The notes beneath the pieces were generated by a model that worked only from the letters and a program-made list of their open reading frames with translations, did not search any database and was not told the origin of the DNA. DNA of 64,000 bases from Salisaeta longa DSM 21114 (lineage in GTDB: Bacteria > Bacteroidota > Rhodothermia > Rhodothermales > Salinibacteraceae): NCBI RefSeq assembly GCF_000419585.1, contig NZ_ATTH01000001.1:890005-954004 (forward strand). The letters run 5' to 3'. Position 1 is the stretch's first letter, and every line of letters starts with the position of its first letter. Below are positions 36,555-45,593 of this stretch, one piece after another. The translations under genes were made by a program, and so were the position numbers.

Positions 36555-37826
36555 ATGAAAACGTATTGCCTTCGCCTCACCTTAACGTCGCCCCTAACGG
36601 TAAGCAGCAGCCGAGACAACTCGAATCGCTATGAAACGGAACGCTCGGTGCCGCCGGCCACCCTTCGCGGGGCACTTGCCGCTGTGATGAAACAGCATGA
36701 GACAGACGCAACGACGATGAACGCACTGTTTGGAGAGACCGGGTGCAGAACGAGTGCGCTCTGCCCCATCGCTCCCCACGCGCCTACGGAAGCATCCGTC
36801 GTGCCTGTGCCGCTCACCGTGCGGAGTTGCAAGTTCAAACCCGGCTTCCGCGCCGATGGCCAACATGGCGTTGAGGACGTGTTGGTGGCGGCGCTGCACT
36901 TTGCACTGCATGACGATGGCGGGGGGCTGTCGGATGCCCGTCAGTGCCGGCATCCGGAATGCACCCATGTGCTGAAAGCTATGAGCAACTTCACCCGGTA
37001 CAATCCGGAGGCAAACACCTGGCACAAGCAAGGAGCAAGCGACACCCGAATGCAAGCACATGTGGGCCTCGACCGGCGGCGGCGCGGCGCAGCGTCGGGC
37101 ATCCTCTATGCACGTGAGGTGCTGAGTGAGCAGACGACTACAAACCATGGCGATTCGCCCGCGCTGCATCCTACGACCATGCAAGCCCACGTGGCGATCC
37201 CCGAGGCCCACGCAACGACCCTTAGCGATGCCTTAACACCCGGAACGATCCTTCGCATTGGCGGCGATCGCTCCCGTGGGCTTGGGCGCTGCACGGTTGA
37301 ACACTTCGACACGGTATCCGCCCGTATGCCAGCCATCAGGGATCGTATTGAGGACTTCAATGCCGCCTGGAAGGCATCATTTGAGGGAACCAACCACCAG
37401 CCGAAAGACGGGGTGCTTGTCGTGCTAACACTCGAAACCCCCGCGCTCTTCGTTGACGCCATGCTCCGCCCCAATCTTGCGCCTGACGGCGCGGACCTGC
37501 TGCAAGCGGCTCAACCCAGCGCATCGGAAGCGGCTGAAGCCTTGGAAGCGCTGGCACCGGTCCATCAAATCGCGCGCCCCGTGTCGGTCCACGGATGGAA
37601 TGGCCTCGCCCGCTTCCCCCATGCTAGCGCACAGGGTTTGCAAGCCGGAAGCGTTCTCGTTTTCCGTGCGCACAATATCGACGAGCCCCTTCTCCGTGCA
37701 CTGGAGCATATCGAGACGCATGGCATCGGCTTGCAACGACACCTAGGGTACGGACGCACCCGCGTGTGCCTGCCGCTCCACACCGACGTTCATGAGCACA
37801 CCGCGCGTTCCGCTACGGCTCGTTAA
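36555..37826 (+). CDS. csx10: Csx10 RAMP protein, hallmark of subtype III-D
   Basis: 423 residues. Two RAMP folds: the first has LTLTSPLTVSSSRDNSNRYE, VPPATLRGALAAVM, then a zinc-like Cys/His region, then TILRIGGDRSRGLGRCTVEH, the Gly-rich loop typical of Csx10. The second has VLVVLTLETPALFVDAML and the end HGIGLQRHLGYGRTRVCLPL. Csx10 caps the III-D complex and takes the place of Csm4/Cmr3 holding the crRNA 5' handle. Together with Csx19 below it defines the subtype. The start 36555 fits the family. Confidence 0.85.
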   Translation: MKTYCLRLTLTSPLTVSSSRDNSNRYETERSVPPATLRGALAAVMKQHETDATTMNALFGETGCRTSALCPIAPHAPTEASVVPVPLTVRSCKFKPGFRADGQHGVEDVLVAALHFALHDDGGGLSDARQCRHPECTHVLKAMSNFTRYNPEANTWHKQGASDTRMQAHVGLDRRRRGAASGILYAREVLSEQTTTNHGDSPALHPTTMQAHVAIPEAHATTLSDALTPGTILRIGGDRSRGLGRCTVEHFDTVSARMPAIRDRIEDFNAAWKASFEGTNHQPKDGVLVVLTLETPALFVDAMLRPNLAPDGADLLQAAQPSASEAAEALEALAPVHQIARPVSVHGWNGLARFPHASAQGLQAGSVLVFRAHNIDEPLLRALEHIETHGIGLQRHLGYGRTRVCLPLHTDVHEHTARSATAR

Positions 37827-37869
37827 CATCTGGTCATACGCATTCTTTCAACGCCAACTTCCTCTTGCC

Positions 37870-38424
37870 ATGCCCGATTCCAAACAGCCCACCTACCGCG
37901 ATGCGCGCCAATATCTGCGGCGCCTCATTGACGAACAAATCGCAACGCGCAGTGATGCGATGTACATGTCTAAGCATTACAACGTGGCTGAACTCGGTGA
38001 AAGTGCCGCACAGATCTTTGACAAAACCCAGATGAATGGCCTGGAGCGTTTGGCGCTTAGCGCTTCTACGTTCAGTGAGATTGCGAACTTCATCAAGTCG
38101 CAATGCGGGCGCACAACGAGTATTGGAGACGACTGGCGTGAACCGCTGCCTCGGTTTGGCGAATCGTTTGGCCCCTTCCTTTACAAAAGGCTCAGTGAAA
38201 AGGTCATCAGCACGGTAGACTCAAATACCAACGATGTGATTGATGCCCTAAAAAAGGGGAAATTGCTCAAGCCACTATTCCATCCAGATGAAAAGAAAAA
38301 GGATGGCATAAAGCGCCTCGAAGAGGAAATCAGCCGCCAACTGCGTGTCGGCTACACCCGCGCGTACATCAGCCATGTGGTGGCCCACTATAATTACGCC
38401 AAGAGCTTCGAGATGTCGAAGTAA
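37870..38424 (+). CDS. Helical protein of type III-D operon, unknown
   Basis: 184 residues from MPDSKQPTY, 43 bp after the csx10 stop (a frame from 37792 would overlap csx10 and start poorly). It is wholly helical: ARQYLRRLIDEQIATRSDAM, LERLALSASTFSEIANFIKS, IKRLEEEISRQLRV, ending YISHVVAHYNYAKSFE. No match is known to me. The position and alpha content suggest a small (Cas11-like) subunit or an accessory part of the effector complex. The final HYNYAK region is similar in feel to Csm2/Cmr5 ends, but this is not proof. Confidence 0.55.
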   Translation: MPDSKQPTYRDARQYLRRLIDEQIATRSDAMYMSKHYNVAELGESAAQIFDKTQMNGLERLALSASTFSEIANFIKSQCGRTTSIGDDWREPLPRFGESFGPFLYKRLSEKVISTVDSNTNDVIDALKKGKLLKPLFHPDEKKKDGIKRLEEEISRQLRVGYTRAYISHVVAHYNYAKSFEMSK

Positions 38425-38462
38425 CGTGCACGCGTTATTCTCCCCTCAACCGCATACGCCTC

Positions 38463-38888
38463 ATGCCCAGTCCAACTGCTTTACAGGCATCACCCGACGC
38501 AACGCTAGACAGCTGGCTCACGCGCACCGACTGGACGCTGCATAAAGAAGCGTCTGATGCAGTAGAAACCGTCGAAGCGCTCCGAGAAGGCGTGCCGGTT
38601 GTCAGCAGGTCGCAGCTTCAAGCCATAAAGAATACCGCAAGTCTCTGCGGTAATCCGAAAACGTTCCGGCGCTTCCTAAAAAAACGCAAGCAACGCCGCG
38701 CTCGAGACGACAAAAAGAAAAAGGCGGCTTTCTGGGGTGGACTTATGAAGCAAATAAAAGAAGCCGAAAAACATGCGAAAGCGGCAGAGTCAGAGGTAGG
38801 GACACTCTCGGCATCAGATAAAATGCGCGTTGTGGCTTCGTACGTTGATCATCTCGTAGCGCACTGCCAGCTTCGATCGAAAAATTAA
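38463..38888 (+). CDS. Small basic helical protein, candidate Cas11-type subunit
   Basis: 141 residues, 38 bp after the previous gene. Helical throughout, with a strongly basic centre (TFRRFLKKRKQRRARDDKKK) and a final helix MRVVASYVDHLVAHCQLRS. The length and charge fit the small subunit of type III complexes (Csm2, Cmr5), which bind along the crRNA-target duplex. No family signature is certain. With the 37870 gene there are two candidates for the small subunit and only one need be it. Confidence 0.55.
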   Translation: MPSPTALQASPDATLDSWLTRTDWTLHKEASDAVETVEALREGVPVVSRSQLQAIKNTASLCGNPKTFRRFLKKRKQRRARDDKKKKAAFWGGLMKQIKEAEKHAKAAESEVGTLSASDKMRVVASYVDHLVAHCQLRSKN

Positions 38889-38926
38889 GTCACTGCTTCA
38901 ATCCGTCACTTAAACACCAACCACTT

Positions 38927-39787
38927 ATGTCTGACACACCTCGTCACGAATGGACGCTTCAGATGTCACGTCGCATTCGCATCACTGGACGGTTGCGCAT
39001 GACCAGCGCGCTGCATGTTGGCGGTGGCGTGGGCACTACATCGATAACCGACGCCGGTGTGGTGCGTCATGCCGACGGCCGCCCATACATTCCCGGAAGT
39101 AGCCTCAAGGGCGCGCTCCGAAGCCACCTAGAACGTTTGTGCCAGGTTGAAGCGCTTGCCAAAGCAGGAGCCAACAGCTGCTTGCTCTATGCCCCTGGTA
39201 AGAAGGGCCCTTCATGGACCCCCACTGCACCGGCATGCCCCACACCTGGGTGGATTGAAAACAAGAAGGACGCTACCGCTGCAAAGGAAGAGGATTTCTC
39301 GTCGCTCTGCGCCACCTGCACGTTGTTTGGCAGCCCCATCTTGGCTGGCAAGATACGTATTGGCGACTTGGAGGTAGTGGAGGAGACCTACAACGGGGAC
39401 GTGGAAATACGGGATGGCGTAGGTATCAACCGCGATACGGGGCGCGCTGTAGATGGCGTGAAGTTTGACTACGAGGTCATCCCATCGGGGACGGCCTTCG
39501 CGTTTACGCTTGATGTGGATAGCCCCGATGCTGTTGAGCGTGGACTGGTAGCTGTGGCCATTCGGGAATTGCAAGAGGGCCGGATATCCATTGGCGGCAA
39601 AACGACGCGTGGGCTCGGCCATTGCGAGCTGTCGAACATAGCCGTTCAGGATGACGATTTCAGTTCAATTGAAAAAATGGCTAACTATTTCAATTCTAGA
39701 GCTGACAACGGAACGTCTGACAGGAAGGTTGACGATCCAAACGACACCATCAATCAATGGATTGTTGCCCTACTGCCTTCGTCTTAA
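38927..39787 (+). CDS. Csx7/Csm3-like RAMP protein, probable slicer
   Basis: 286 residues. ALHVGGGVGTTSITDAGVVR is followed by PYIPGSSLKGALRSHLERL, CATCTLFGSP, the Csx7 stretch RDGVGINRDTGRAVDGVKFD and the glycine loop GGKTTRGLGHCEL. The Asp in ITDAGVVR sits where Csm3 has its catalytic Asp (D-x-x-V-x-R before PYIPGS), so this copy should cut target RNA. It follows the candidate small subunit after 38 bp. Confidence 0.88.
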   Translation: MSDTPRHEWTLQMSRRIRITGRLRMTSALHVGGGVGTTSITDAGVVRHADGRPYIPGSSLKGALRSHLERLCQVEALAKAGANSCLLYAPGKKGPSWTPTAPACPTPGWIENKKDATAAKEEDFSSLCATCTLFGSPILAGKIRIGDLEVVEETYNGDVEIRDGVGINRDTGRAVDGVKFDYEVIPSGTAFAFTLDVDSPDAVERGLVAVAIRELQEGRISIGGKTTRGLGHCELSNIAVQDDDFSSIEKMANYFNSRADNGTSDRKVDDPNDTINQWIVALLPSS

Positions 39788-39832
39788 TGCCTTCTCATAC
39801 TCACGTTCTCTCATTCAAGAACAACTGAATCT

Positions 39833-40756
39833 ATGCTCAAAAAACTAGTCAACCAATGCACGTTTGATCTCAAGATCACGACAGAGGAGCCGATCCTTGT
39901 GAAAAGCGGTGATGCCGTGGTCAGCGGACCCGACATGACGTTTGTGCGCACCCGCCGCAAGGGCCAACCCGAGCCGTTTCTTCCTGGCAGCAGCCTAAAA
40001 GGTACGCTGCGAAGCCATGCCGAGCGCATTGCCCGCACCCTGAAAGATAAAAGCGTGTGTGGCGTCTTCCAAAAGGCAAATGTGGAAGGGTGCAGCTGGG
40101 CGCTTGATGATACCAAAACCCCTTCCGACTACGCTGGGTCGTGCCCGGCCTGTCGCCTTTTTGGAAGTTTGCGGTGGAAAGGACGCTTCCGGATTGGAGA
40201 TGCCTACCTCATCGAGAGTGACCGCAACGTGAAACCCGAATTACGGGACGGTATCGCTATCGACCGTGTAAGCGGCGGCGTAGCGGGTACAGCGAAGTTT
40301 GACCTGGAGGTCATGCCGGCAGATGTGACGTTTGAAACGCGACTTGAGATTATAAACTTCGAGACATGGCAACTGGGCTGGATGGCCTACCTCATGCGTG
40401 ACCTTATGGAGGCGAACCTGCGCGTTGGGACGGGCACGTCGCGCGGCTTGGGGCGCATCCGTGGAGCGCTTGACGCCGTTACGCTCGACTACATTGGAGC
40501 CCCTGACGGCATTGACACGCACATCCTGGGCCTTGGCGCACTGACGACAAACGAAGATCGCCAAGCGTACGGCCTGGTTCAAAACGACCGTGTTGAGAGT
40601 CCAGCGTTTCTGTCGCCACAGCGCTCGGCCGGGTCGCTGCGGGCACGCGCTCGCATGACAGATGAGGAAGAGCAAATGGCTTTTCTGGCTGCTGTAGCCC
40701 CGGCCTTTAACGACTACCTAGCGGCTATACCCTCCGTCCCCGAGCGGCGCTCGTAG
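39833..40756 (+). CDS. Csx7-like RAMP protein, probable slicer
   Basis: 307 residues. ILVKSGDAVVSGPDMTFVRT, FLPGSSLKGTLRSHAERI, CPACRLFGSLRWKGRFRIGD, LRDGIAIDRVSGGVAGTAKF and GTGTSRGLGRIRG are in Csx7 order. The Asp in GPDMTFVRT aligns with the Csm3 catalytic Asp. The tail (DRVESPAFLSPQRSAGSLRA) is extra and specific. It is the second of the two copies that keep the Asp. Confidence 0.88.
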   Translation: MLKKLVNQCTFDLKITTEEPILVKSGDAVVSGPDMTFVRTRRKGQPEPFLPGSSLKGTLRSHAERIARTLKDKSVCGVFQKANVEGCSWALDDTKTPSDYAGSCPACRLFGSLRWKGRFRIGDAYLIESDRNVKPELRDGIAIDRVSGGVAGTAKFDLEVMPADVTFETRLEIINFETWQLGWMAYLMRDLMEANLRVGTGTSRGLGRIRGALDAVTLDYIGAPDGIDTHILGLGALTTNEDRQAYGLVQNDRVESPAFLSPQRSAGSLRARARMTDEEEQMAFLAAVAPAFNDYLAAIPSVPERRS

Positions 40757-40803
40757 GGCTTCGGTCCATGTTCTGATATTCCTTAACTCTCACGGTTCTA
40801 CTT

Positions 40804-41361
40804 ATGACTCTTCGCAGTTGGACGCGGCCCGCCGATGAGCCGTTGCTTCTTGACTCCACCCCGGAAGATGCTTTTTTCTTAGCTGCATCGCCTGATACTG
40901 TCGTGTTTTGTCGTATCGGCGACGGACCCGGTTCTAAGTTTCCGTGGACGCGCATCGATGCGTTTACTGAGGATTGGAACTTGCGCGTGCGCCGGATGGG
41001 GGGGCAGGTACGCGCTGTAGCCGCAGGAGCCGTACCGGGCCTTGAAGACTGGGGACCTCCGCACTCAGAAGAATCGCTGGATGATGCACAGTCCTCCGAT
41101 GCCCGCGCCATCCTGTGGGGGCGCCAAAACGAGGGCGAGACCCTATGGCTTGAACTGCGTGTCCCGCATCTCATGACCCCCAGCAATCATTTGCATCCCC
41201 AAGGACACGATGCGGCGCACCGAAATCGCATGATCCGTCGGTATCTCACCATCGTTCGCTACGAACGAAACGGACGCCCCTGCTTCCAACGATACACCGG
41301 TGTCGCATATGCCGAGACCGATGCTGAAGACAAGACGTTTGCCCCCCTAGCGGGTTCGTAG
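40804..41361 (+). CDS. csx19: Csx19-like type III-D protein
   Basis: 185 residues. The stretches FCRIGDGPGSKFPW with WNLRVRRMGGQVRAV, then ARAILWGRQNEGETLWLELR and RYLTIVRYERNGRPCFQRYTG follow the order of the Csx19/TIGR03984 family (elements for an 'Elr-R' strand, the LWG, and a repeated reading of Y-E-N). Csx19 occurs only with III-D systems next to Csx10 and RAMP genes, as here. Role in the complex is not fixed. Assignment is by motif and context. Confidence 0.65.
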   Translation: MTLRSWTRPADEPLLLDSTPEDAFFLAASPDTVVFCRIGDGPGSKFPWTRIDAFTEDWNLRVRRMGGQVRAVAAGAVPGLEDWGPPHSEESLDDAQSSDARAILWGRQNEGETLWLELRVPHLMTPSNHLHPQGHDAAHRNRMIRRYLTIVRYERNGRPCFQRYTGVAYAETDAEDKTFAPLAGS

Positions 41362-41409
41362 CGCTACTTTGCGCCCCCTCACTGCCTGTCCCCCTGACGC
41401 CTGTCTGTT

Positions 41410-42441
41410 ATGCCTACTATCGAACCTTTTGACTTCGTGCCGTATCCCAGCGGCAATGCCATTGACTACACCAAAGCAACCGGACATGACCATTTCCAGG
41501 GATGCTCTGGCCGGCTGGAATGCGAACTGGAGGCCCTGAGCCCATTTTTGGTGATGGATAGCGAACTCCGAGACGGTTCGAGTCAGAACTCCGCAGTGCA
41601 GTTTAAAAAAAACCGAAGCGGTACGTATGTGGTACCCGGCACTTCCCTGAAAGGCTTGGTCCGGAGCGTGTTTGAAGTGCTCTATCCGTCGTGCACGCGC
41701 ATCAGCGGAGGAAAAACGAAGGTTCCTTCCGCGTTTCGCCCATGCCGGTCGCACCACAAGGTATGTCCTGCGTGTCGTGTGTTTGGCTTCCTGAATGGCG
41801 GCACCGTGCTAAAGGGAAAGGTCAACATCGGAACAGCGCATGCCGTGGGCACGCCCGAACTAGGAACAGACCGGCAGCTTATCGGACTGTTCAGACCACA
41901 TCCGGAGGAGGCAAAATACAACAGGAACGGACATGCCAAAGGATACAAGTTTTACTTTCATCAGCAAGAGGTCAAAACAGCAAATCAGGACAATGACAAA
42001 AAGTTTGGGACATGGATCACACCGCTGAAGCCCGGCACCTGCTTTACCTTCTCGGTTACCTTCGAAAACCTGACGGACCGGGAACTCAATGCACTCGTAG
42101 CTGCGCTTGTGTTAACGGACCGTGCCACCGATCCGGAAACCGGTGATACGGTTGCTGTACGACACAAATTGGGCTACGGTAAGCCGGCAGGGCTCGGCTC
42201 CGTAGCGATTCGTCTCACCGATGTCGAGCTGCAATCGAACGCCCGCAAGGCGTACACCTCGTTCGATCGTTCCCCTCGGGTCCTACAGGAAGGCTCAAGC
42301 GAGCTCAAGAAATGGATTGCAAAACGGCAGCAGTTGGTTTTTGGGGATCCCAGCCGAGCCGTACAGCACCTCACACGCATTCTGCGGTACCCGCCCCGCG
42401 AAGATGTGACGTATGCGTATGACAAGGGAGCATTTGGGTGA
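41410..42441 (+). CDS. RAMP protein of TIGR03986-like type
   Basis: 343 residues. PFDFVPYPSGNAIDY then the RAMP core CELEALSPFLVMDSELRDGS, YVVPGTSLKGLVRSVFEVLY, CPACRVFGF and GYGKPAGLGSVAIRL. The opening FVPYP and SLKGLVRSVFE fit the TIGR03986 family of III-D associated RAMPs. The catalytic Asp position before the PGTSLKG motif is not an Asp (QNSAVQFKKN), so no slicing is expected. It is last of the complex genes; the CARF genes follow after 99 bp. Confidence 0.8.
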   Translation: MPTIEPFDFVPYPSGNAIDYTKATGHDHFQGCSGRLECELEALSPFLVMDSELRDGSSQNSAVQFKKNRSGTYVVPGTSLKGLVRSVFEVLYPSCTRISGGKTKVPSAFRPCRSHHKVCPACRVFGFLNGGTVLKGKVNIGTAHAVGTPELGTDRQLIGLFRPHPEEAKYNRNGHAKGYKFYFHQQEVKTANQDNDKKFGTWITPLKPGTCFTFSVTFENLTDRELNALVAALVLTDRATDPETGDTVAVRHKLGYGKPAGLGSVAIRLTDVELQSNARKAYTSFDRSPRVLQEGSSELKKWIAKRQQLVFGDPSRAVQHLTRILRYPPREDVTYAYDKGAFG

Positions 42442-42540
42442 GCCTTGTTGGAAAGCTGTCGTGACGCACATCTGCGAAAAAGCCCTCAGCGAACGCCCAG
42501 CAGCTCTTCCCTGTAATTTTTCATCTTAGTCTTTCATTTT

Positions 42541-43749
42541 ATGTCCCAGTCAATCGGCCTCGCGTTTCTTGGAACAGGTGACTACAAAGTGGCACACTAT
42601 CAGTGGCACGATGCACCGCCTATCAAGACGCGGTATGTACAAATCGCTGTTCAGAAGACCTTTGATCTTGATGGATTTGCCGTTGCCATGACGGAGAGCG
42701 CCCGCGCGGCACACGGCGATTCGCTTGCGTCGTGTATGGCAGAGCAGGGCGTTGCCTTGCAGGACCTTACGATTCCTGCGGGCAATAACGAAGACGAGTG
42801 GTGGGCCATGTTCGAGACCATTGTTGACGCCATTCCATCCGATGCGCGCCTAACCATCGACGTTACCCACGGCTTCCGGTCGCAACCGCTCATCGCACTC
42901 GCGATTGCCGTCTACTTGGAAGCAGCCACCCATGTTACGGTTGAGCGCATTGTGTATGGCTCCTTCCGCGGCGCCCACAAAGACGCCCCCATTCTCGATC
43001 TTACGCCGTTCCTCGACCTGATTGAGTGGAGCGTGGCGGCCCGGCAGTTTCTCCGTGACGGAAGTGCTGCGCAACTGGCCCGCCTGTTGAAAGAGGCGCA
43101 GGCGCAAGCCCATAAAACCGATGCCGACGTGAAGCCTGAGCACGCGCAACGTACCGGCAACCAATTGGACGGCCTAACGTCTGCGTTTGCTGTTGTGCGT
43201 CCTGCCGAGATTGCCCAGGAGCGGGCTTCCGCGTTGCACGCAGCGCTTGAAGACTTGCAGGATGATGTGGCACGCATTAAGGCGCTGCGTCCGCTGTCGT
43301 TTCTTCTTACGCGGATCCAGGAGCGCGTTGCGCCCATGCAGGCCGCCTCGCTCTACACCCGTGAAGGGTTCATGGCCCAGCGCGAGATGATGGATTTCTT
43401 CTTGCAAACCCAGCAGTTGCAACAGGCTGTTACGTTGGCCCGTGAAGCGCTTATCTCGCACCAGGCCCTACAGATGGGGCTTAGCCCTGAGCCCGTGCCG
43501 CAAGAGGCATGGGACGGCTGCGGTCGAGACCGCGCCACCGACTATCTTGGAGCCCTGGCAGATCAGCACACGGGGCGATCCGCGGAAGAAAAATCCCTTG
43601 GGGATTTGTGGACCCGCCTCACCGGCATTCGCAACGACATCAACCATGCGGGCATGAATGCACAACCCAAAAAGGCCATGACGCTCGCCCGCAATGCCAA
43701 GGCCGTTGTTGAGGATGTGCAAACGTACCTCCAGAACCACCCCGCTTAA
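42541..43749 (+). CDS. CARF-HEPN ribonuclease 1 (Csx2/TIGR02221-like, DxTHG)
   Basis: 402 residues. The Rossmann-like CARF domain has AFLGTGDY at the start and LTIDVTHGFRSQPLIALAIA at 105-124 with the DxTHG motif (D107-G111), used to bind cyclic oligoadenylate. After a long helical linker (about 180-330) the C-terminal HEPN domain has RNDINH (R364, H369), the RxxxxH catalytic signature of RNase HEPN. When Cas10 makes the cOA signal, it should dimerise and cleave RNA non-specifically. It is followed by a second, related gene. Confidence 0.9.
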   Translation: MSQSIGLAFLGTGDYKVAHYQWHDAPPIKTRYVQIAVQKTFDLDGFAVAMTESARAAHGDSLASCMAEQGVALQDLTIPAGNNEDEWWAMFETIVDAIPSDARLTIDVTHGFRSQPLIALAIAVYLEAATHVTVERIVYGSFRGAHKDAPILDLTPFLDLIEWSVAARQFLRDGSAAQLARLLKEAQAQAHKTDADVKPEHAQRTGNQLDGLTSAFAVVRPAEIAQERASALHAALEDLQDDVARIKALRPLSFLLTRIQERVAPMQAASLYTREGFMAQREMMDFFLQTQQLQQAVTLAREALISHQALQMGLSPEPVPQEAWDGCGRDRATDYLGALADQHTGRSAEEKSLGDLWTRLTGIRNDINHAGMNAQPKKAMTLARNAKAVVEDVQTYLQNHPA

Positions 43750-43790
43750 GCACGTTTACATCGTTCCGCTCACTTCGCTTTCCCACAGGT

Positions 43791-45095
43791 ATGGCAACAG
43801 AACAACTCCTTTTGCTATTGGGCAAGGGCCCCGCTGATGTTGCAACCGTCCAAACCGGCGGTTACCGGCAAGCGACGTATTTTCGGTCCGAGTACCCCGG
43901 CGAGAATGTTCAAACACCTTTTGTGGGGGAAGCACTGGCGAGCCTCTATCCGGATCGCTTTGACACCATTCACATCCTGGGCACCCCCGACGCCATGTGG
44001 GACGTGCTCCTCCAACACTACGACGGAACTCTGGAGGACGAACAGCTAATCGAGCAGCTGCTCGCACTGGAAGACCAGCAGCCCACAGCCTTGCCTTCTC
44101 CGCTGCGAGACCGCATCCAGCACGCTGTGGGCGTGGCGTTCGATACGCGCATCGAAACGCACCTCATACCCATCGGCACTTCACCTGCAGCCTACTGGGA
44201 CATCCTGGAGCGGCTGACGGCGCTCAACATTACAGGCGGAGCGGTGTCCATCGACATCACGCACTCCCTGCGATCGCATCCGTTGTTTTTACTGCTGGCG
44301 CTGGTATACCTCCGCTCGCTCCATTCGAGCCTGGAGCTTGGATCGGTCTTTTACGGAGCACTTGCGCTTACCAACAAATACTTTGATGGGAAAACTCCCA
44401 TCTTCGACCTTCGGCCCATGGTGAAACTCCTGGACTGGACAGAAGCGGCCACGGCTTTCGAACGGTACGGCGACGCGGCTCCTATCGCACGCCTCATTCA
44501 GTCGGGCGATGCCTTCGAGGATCTGGCCAAACGGGCCACATTTGTCTCTCAGGTCCTACAGCTCAATACCCTTTCGAGAGTGCAAACCAACACGCACAAG
44601 CTCATTGGATTGCTCGATGCTGTAGAGGACGAGGCCTCGCCGCTGTTAGCAATGATTCGTCCCAAACTGCGCGCGCTCCCGCAAGCCCTTCAGGGCGTAC
44701 CGCGCTGGCAGGCCATGCTTACCGTTGCCCGGCAACACTGGACATCGTACCGGGCCGGATCGGCTGTGTTGGCGCTCTGGGAGGCTATTATCGACCGACT
44801 CGCCCTGGCATACGACCTGCTGGACGCAGATCCAACAAAGACGTACCGGGCCCTCCGGCCCATTGCCTGCGGCCAAGGCACCACCCGTTGGTTTCAGCAG
44901 CAAGGACTCGGGCGTTTTCCCAAACGTGCCGAACAGCTCCGCGAATATCGCAACGGCATTGCCCATCCACGCGAGCAAGACTATGAGCCGCCGGAGGTGT
45001 ATGATCACTTTCCGGGGCTGCTGTCATACTTTGAGGAGCACCTTGGCAGCGTCGTGCTGGATCGGTTGCCCGACGATAAGCCGGTGTCGTTGTAG
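43791..45095 (+). CDS. CARF-HEPN ribonuclease 2 (Csx2-like, DxTHS)
   Basis: 434 residues, 42 bp after the first effector. CARF: LLLLLGKG at the start and AVSIDITHSLRSHPLFLLLA at 151-170 with DITHS, a variant of DxTHG (Ser for Gly). C-terminal HEPN: RNGIAH (R387, H392), again RxxxxH. The two effectors share the layout but are far apart in sequence, and the CARF of the second has an insertion before the motif (residues 70-150). It is the last gene of the operon and converges with the zinc-binding gene 70 bp away. Confidence 0.88.
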   Translation: MATEQLLLLLGKGPADVATVQTGGYRQATYFRSEYPGENVQTPFVGEALASLYPDRFDTIHILGTPDAMWDVLLQHYDGTLEDEQLIEQLLALEDQQPTALPSPLRDRIQHAVGVAFDTRIETHLIPIGTSPAAYWDILERLTALNITGGAVSIDITHSLRSHPLFLLLALVYLRSLHSSLELGSVFYGALALTNKYFDGKTPIFDLRPMVKLLDWTEAATAFERYGDAAPIARLIQSGDAFEDLAKRATFVSQVLQLNTLSRVQTNTHKLIGLLDAVEDEASPLLAMIRPKLRALPQALQGVPRWQAMLTVARQHWTSYRAGSAVLALWEAIIDRLALAYDLLDADPTKTYRALRPIACGQGTTRWFQQQGLGRFPKRAEQLREYRNGIAHPREQDYEPPEVYDHFPGLLSYFEEHLGSVVLDRLPDDKPVSL

Positions 45096-45164
45096 CGGGG
45101 ATGCACGCGCAGTGGGCGGTTATAGCCAGAGATTTGGTGCGTGCGTACCCGGCGTTCTCCGGTG

Positions 45165-45449
45165 TTAAAACGGCAAATCGTCGTCCGGAGCAAACGAGTC
45201 GTCTGTAGCATCTGTAGCCCCGTCATTGTCCGAGGTATCAGATGCGTTATCGGTATCGGTACCAAATGCGTCGAAGTCGTCCCAGGCAGTGCTCCCCCGG
45301 AAGCTGGATGACGTACCGTCGTAGCCATAGGAATCGTAGGCTAAGCACCCACAGCTGATGGGATGCCCGCACGCCCCACAGCAGGGCTGGGTGTCGTTTG
45401 TGTCGTCGTAAAAGATGTCGCAGTGGGGGCACATGGGCATGGCAGGCAT
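45165..45449 (-). CDS. Small acidic zinc-ribbon-like protein
   Basis: 94 residues from MPAMPMCPHC (frame open upstream to 45515, but the upstream residues look non-protein). The first part is CPHCDIF and CCGACGHPISCGC, two CxxC-type pairs that would bind Zn. The rest is highly acidic and Ser/Thr/Asp-rich (TDTDNASDTSDNDGATDATD), ending DDDLPF. No family recognised. The terminal DDLPF resembles the C-terminal acidic tip of ssDNA-binding protein (SSB ends in DDDIPF), which recruits DNA-repair partners. This suggests, weakly, an SSB-tail mimic. Confidence 0.55.
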   Translation of the reverse strand: MPAMPMCPHCDIFYDDTNDTQPCCGACGHPISCGCLAYDSYGYDGTSSSFRGSTAWDDFDAFGTDTDNASDTSDNDGATDATDDSFAPDDDLPF

Positions 45450-45593
45450 CGGCTGTTTGGCGTGAGTATCGTTCGAGTCCCTGCTATGGGCGCACCACGC
45501 GGCGGTGCCTGGCATTGAAATACGGACGGCTGCTCTTGAATTCAGGAGATGCTTTTGTGGGCAGTGGCGCTAACTACCCGCCCAGCCGCCGCG

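Noticed and set aside
43791-45095. Second CARF protein as a ring nuclease only
   Set aside because: It has a C-terminal HEPN RxxxxH at 387-392, so an RNase effector is the better call.
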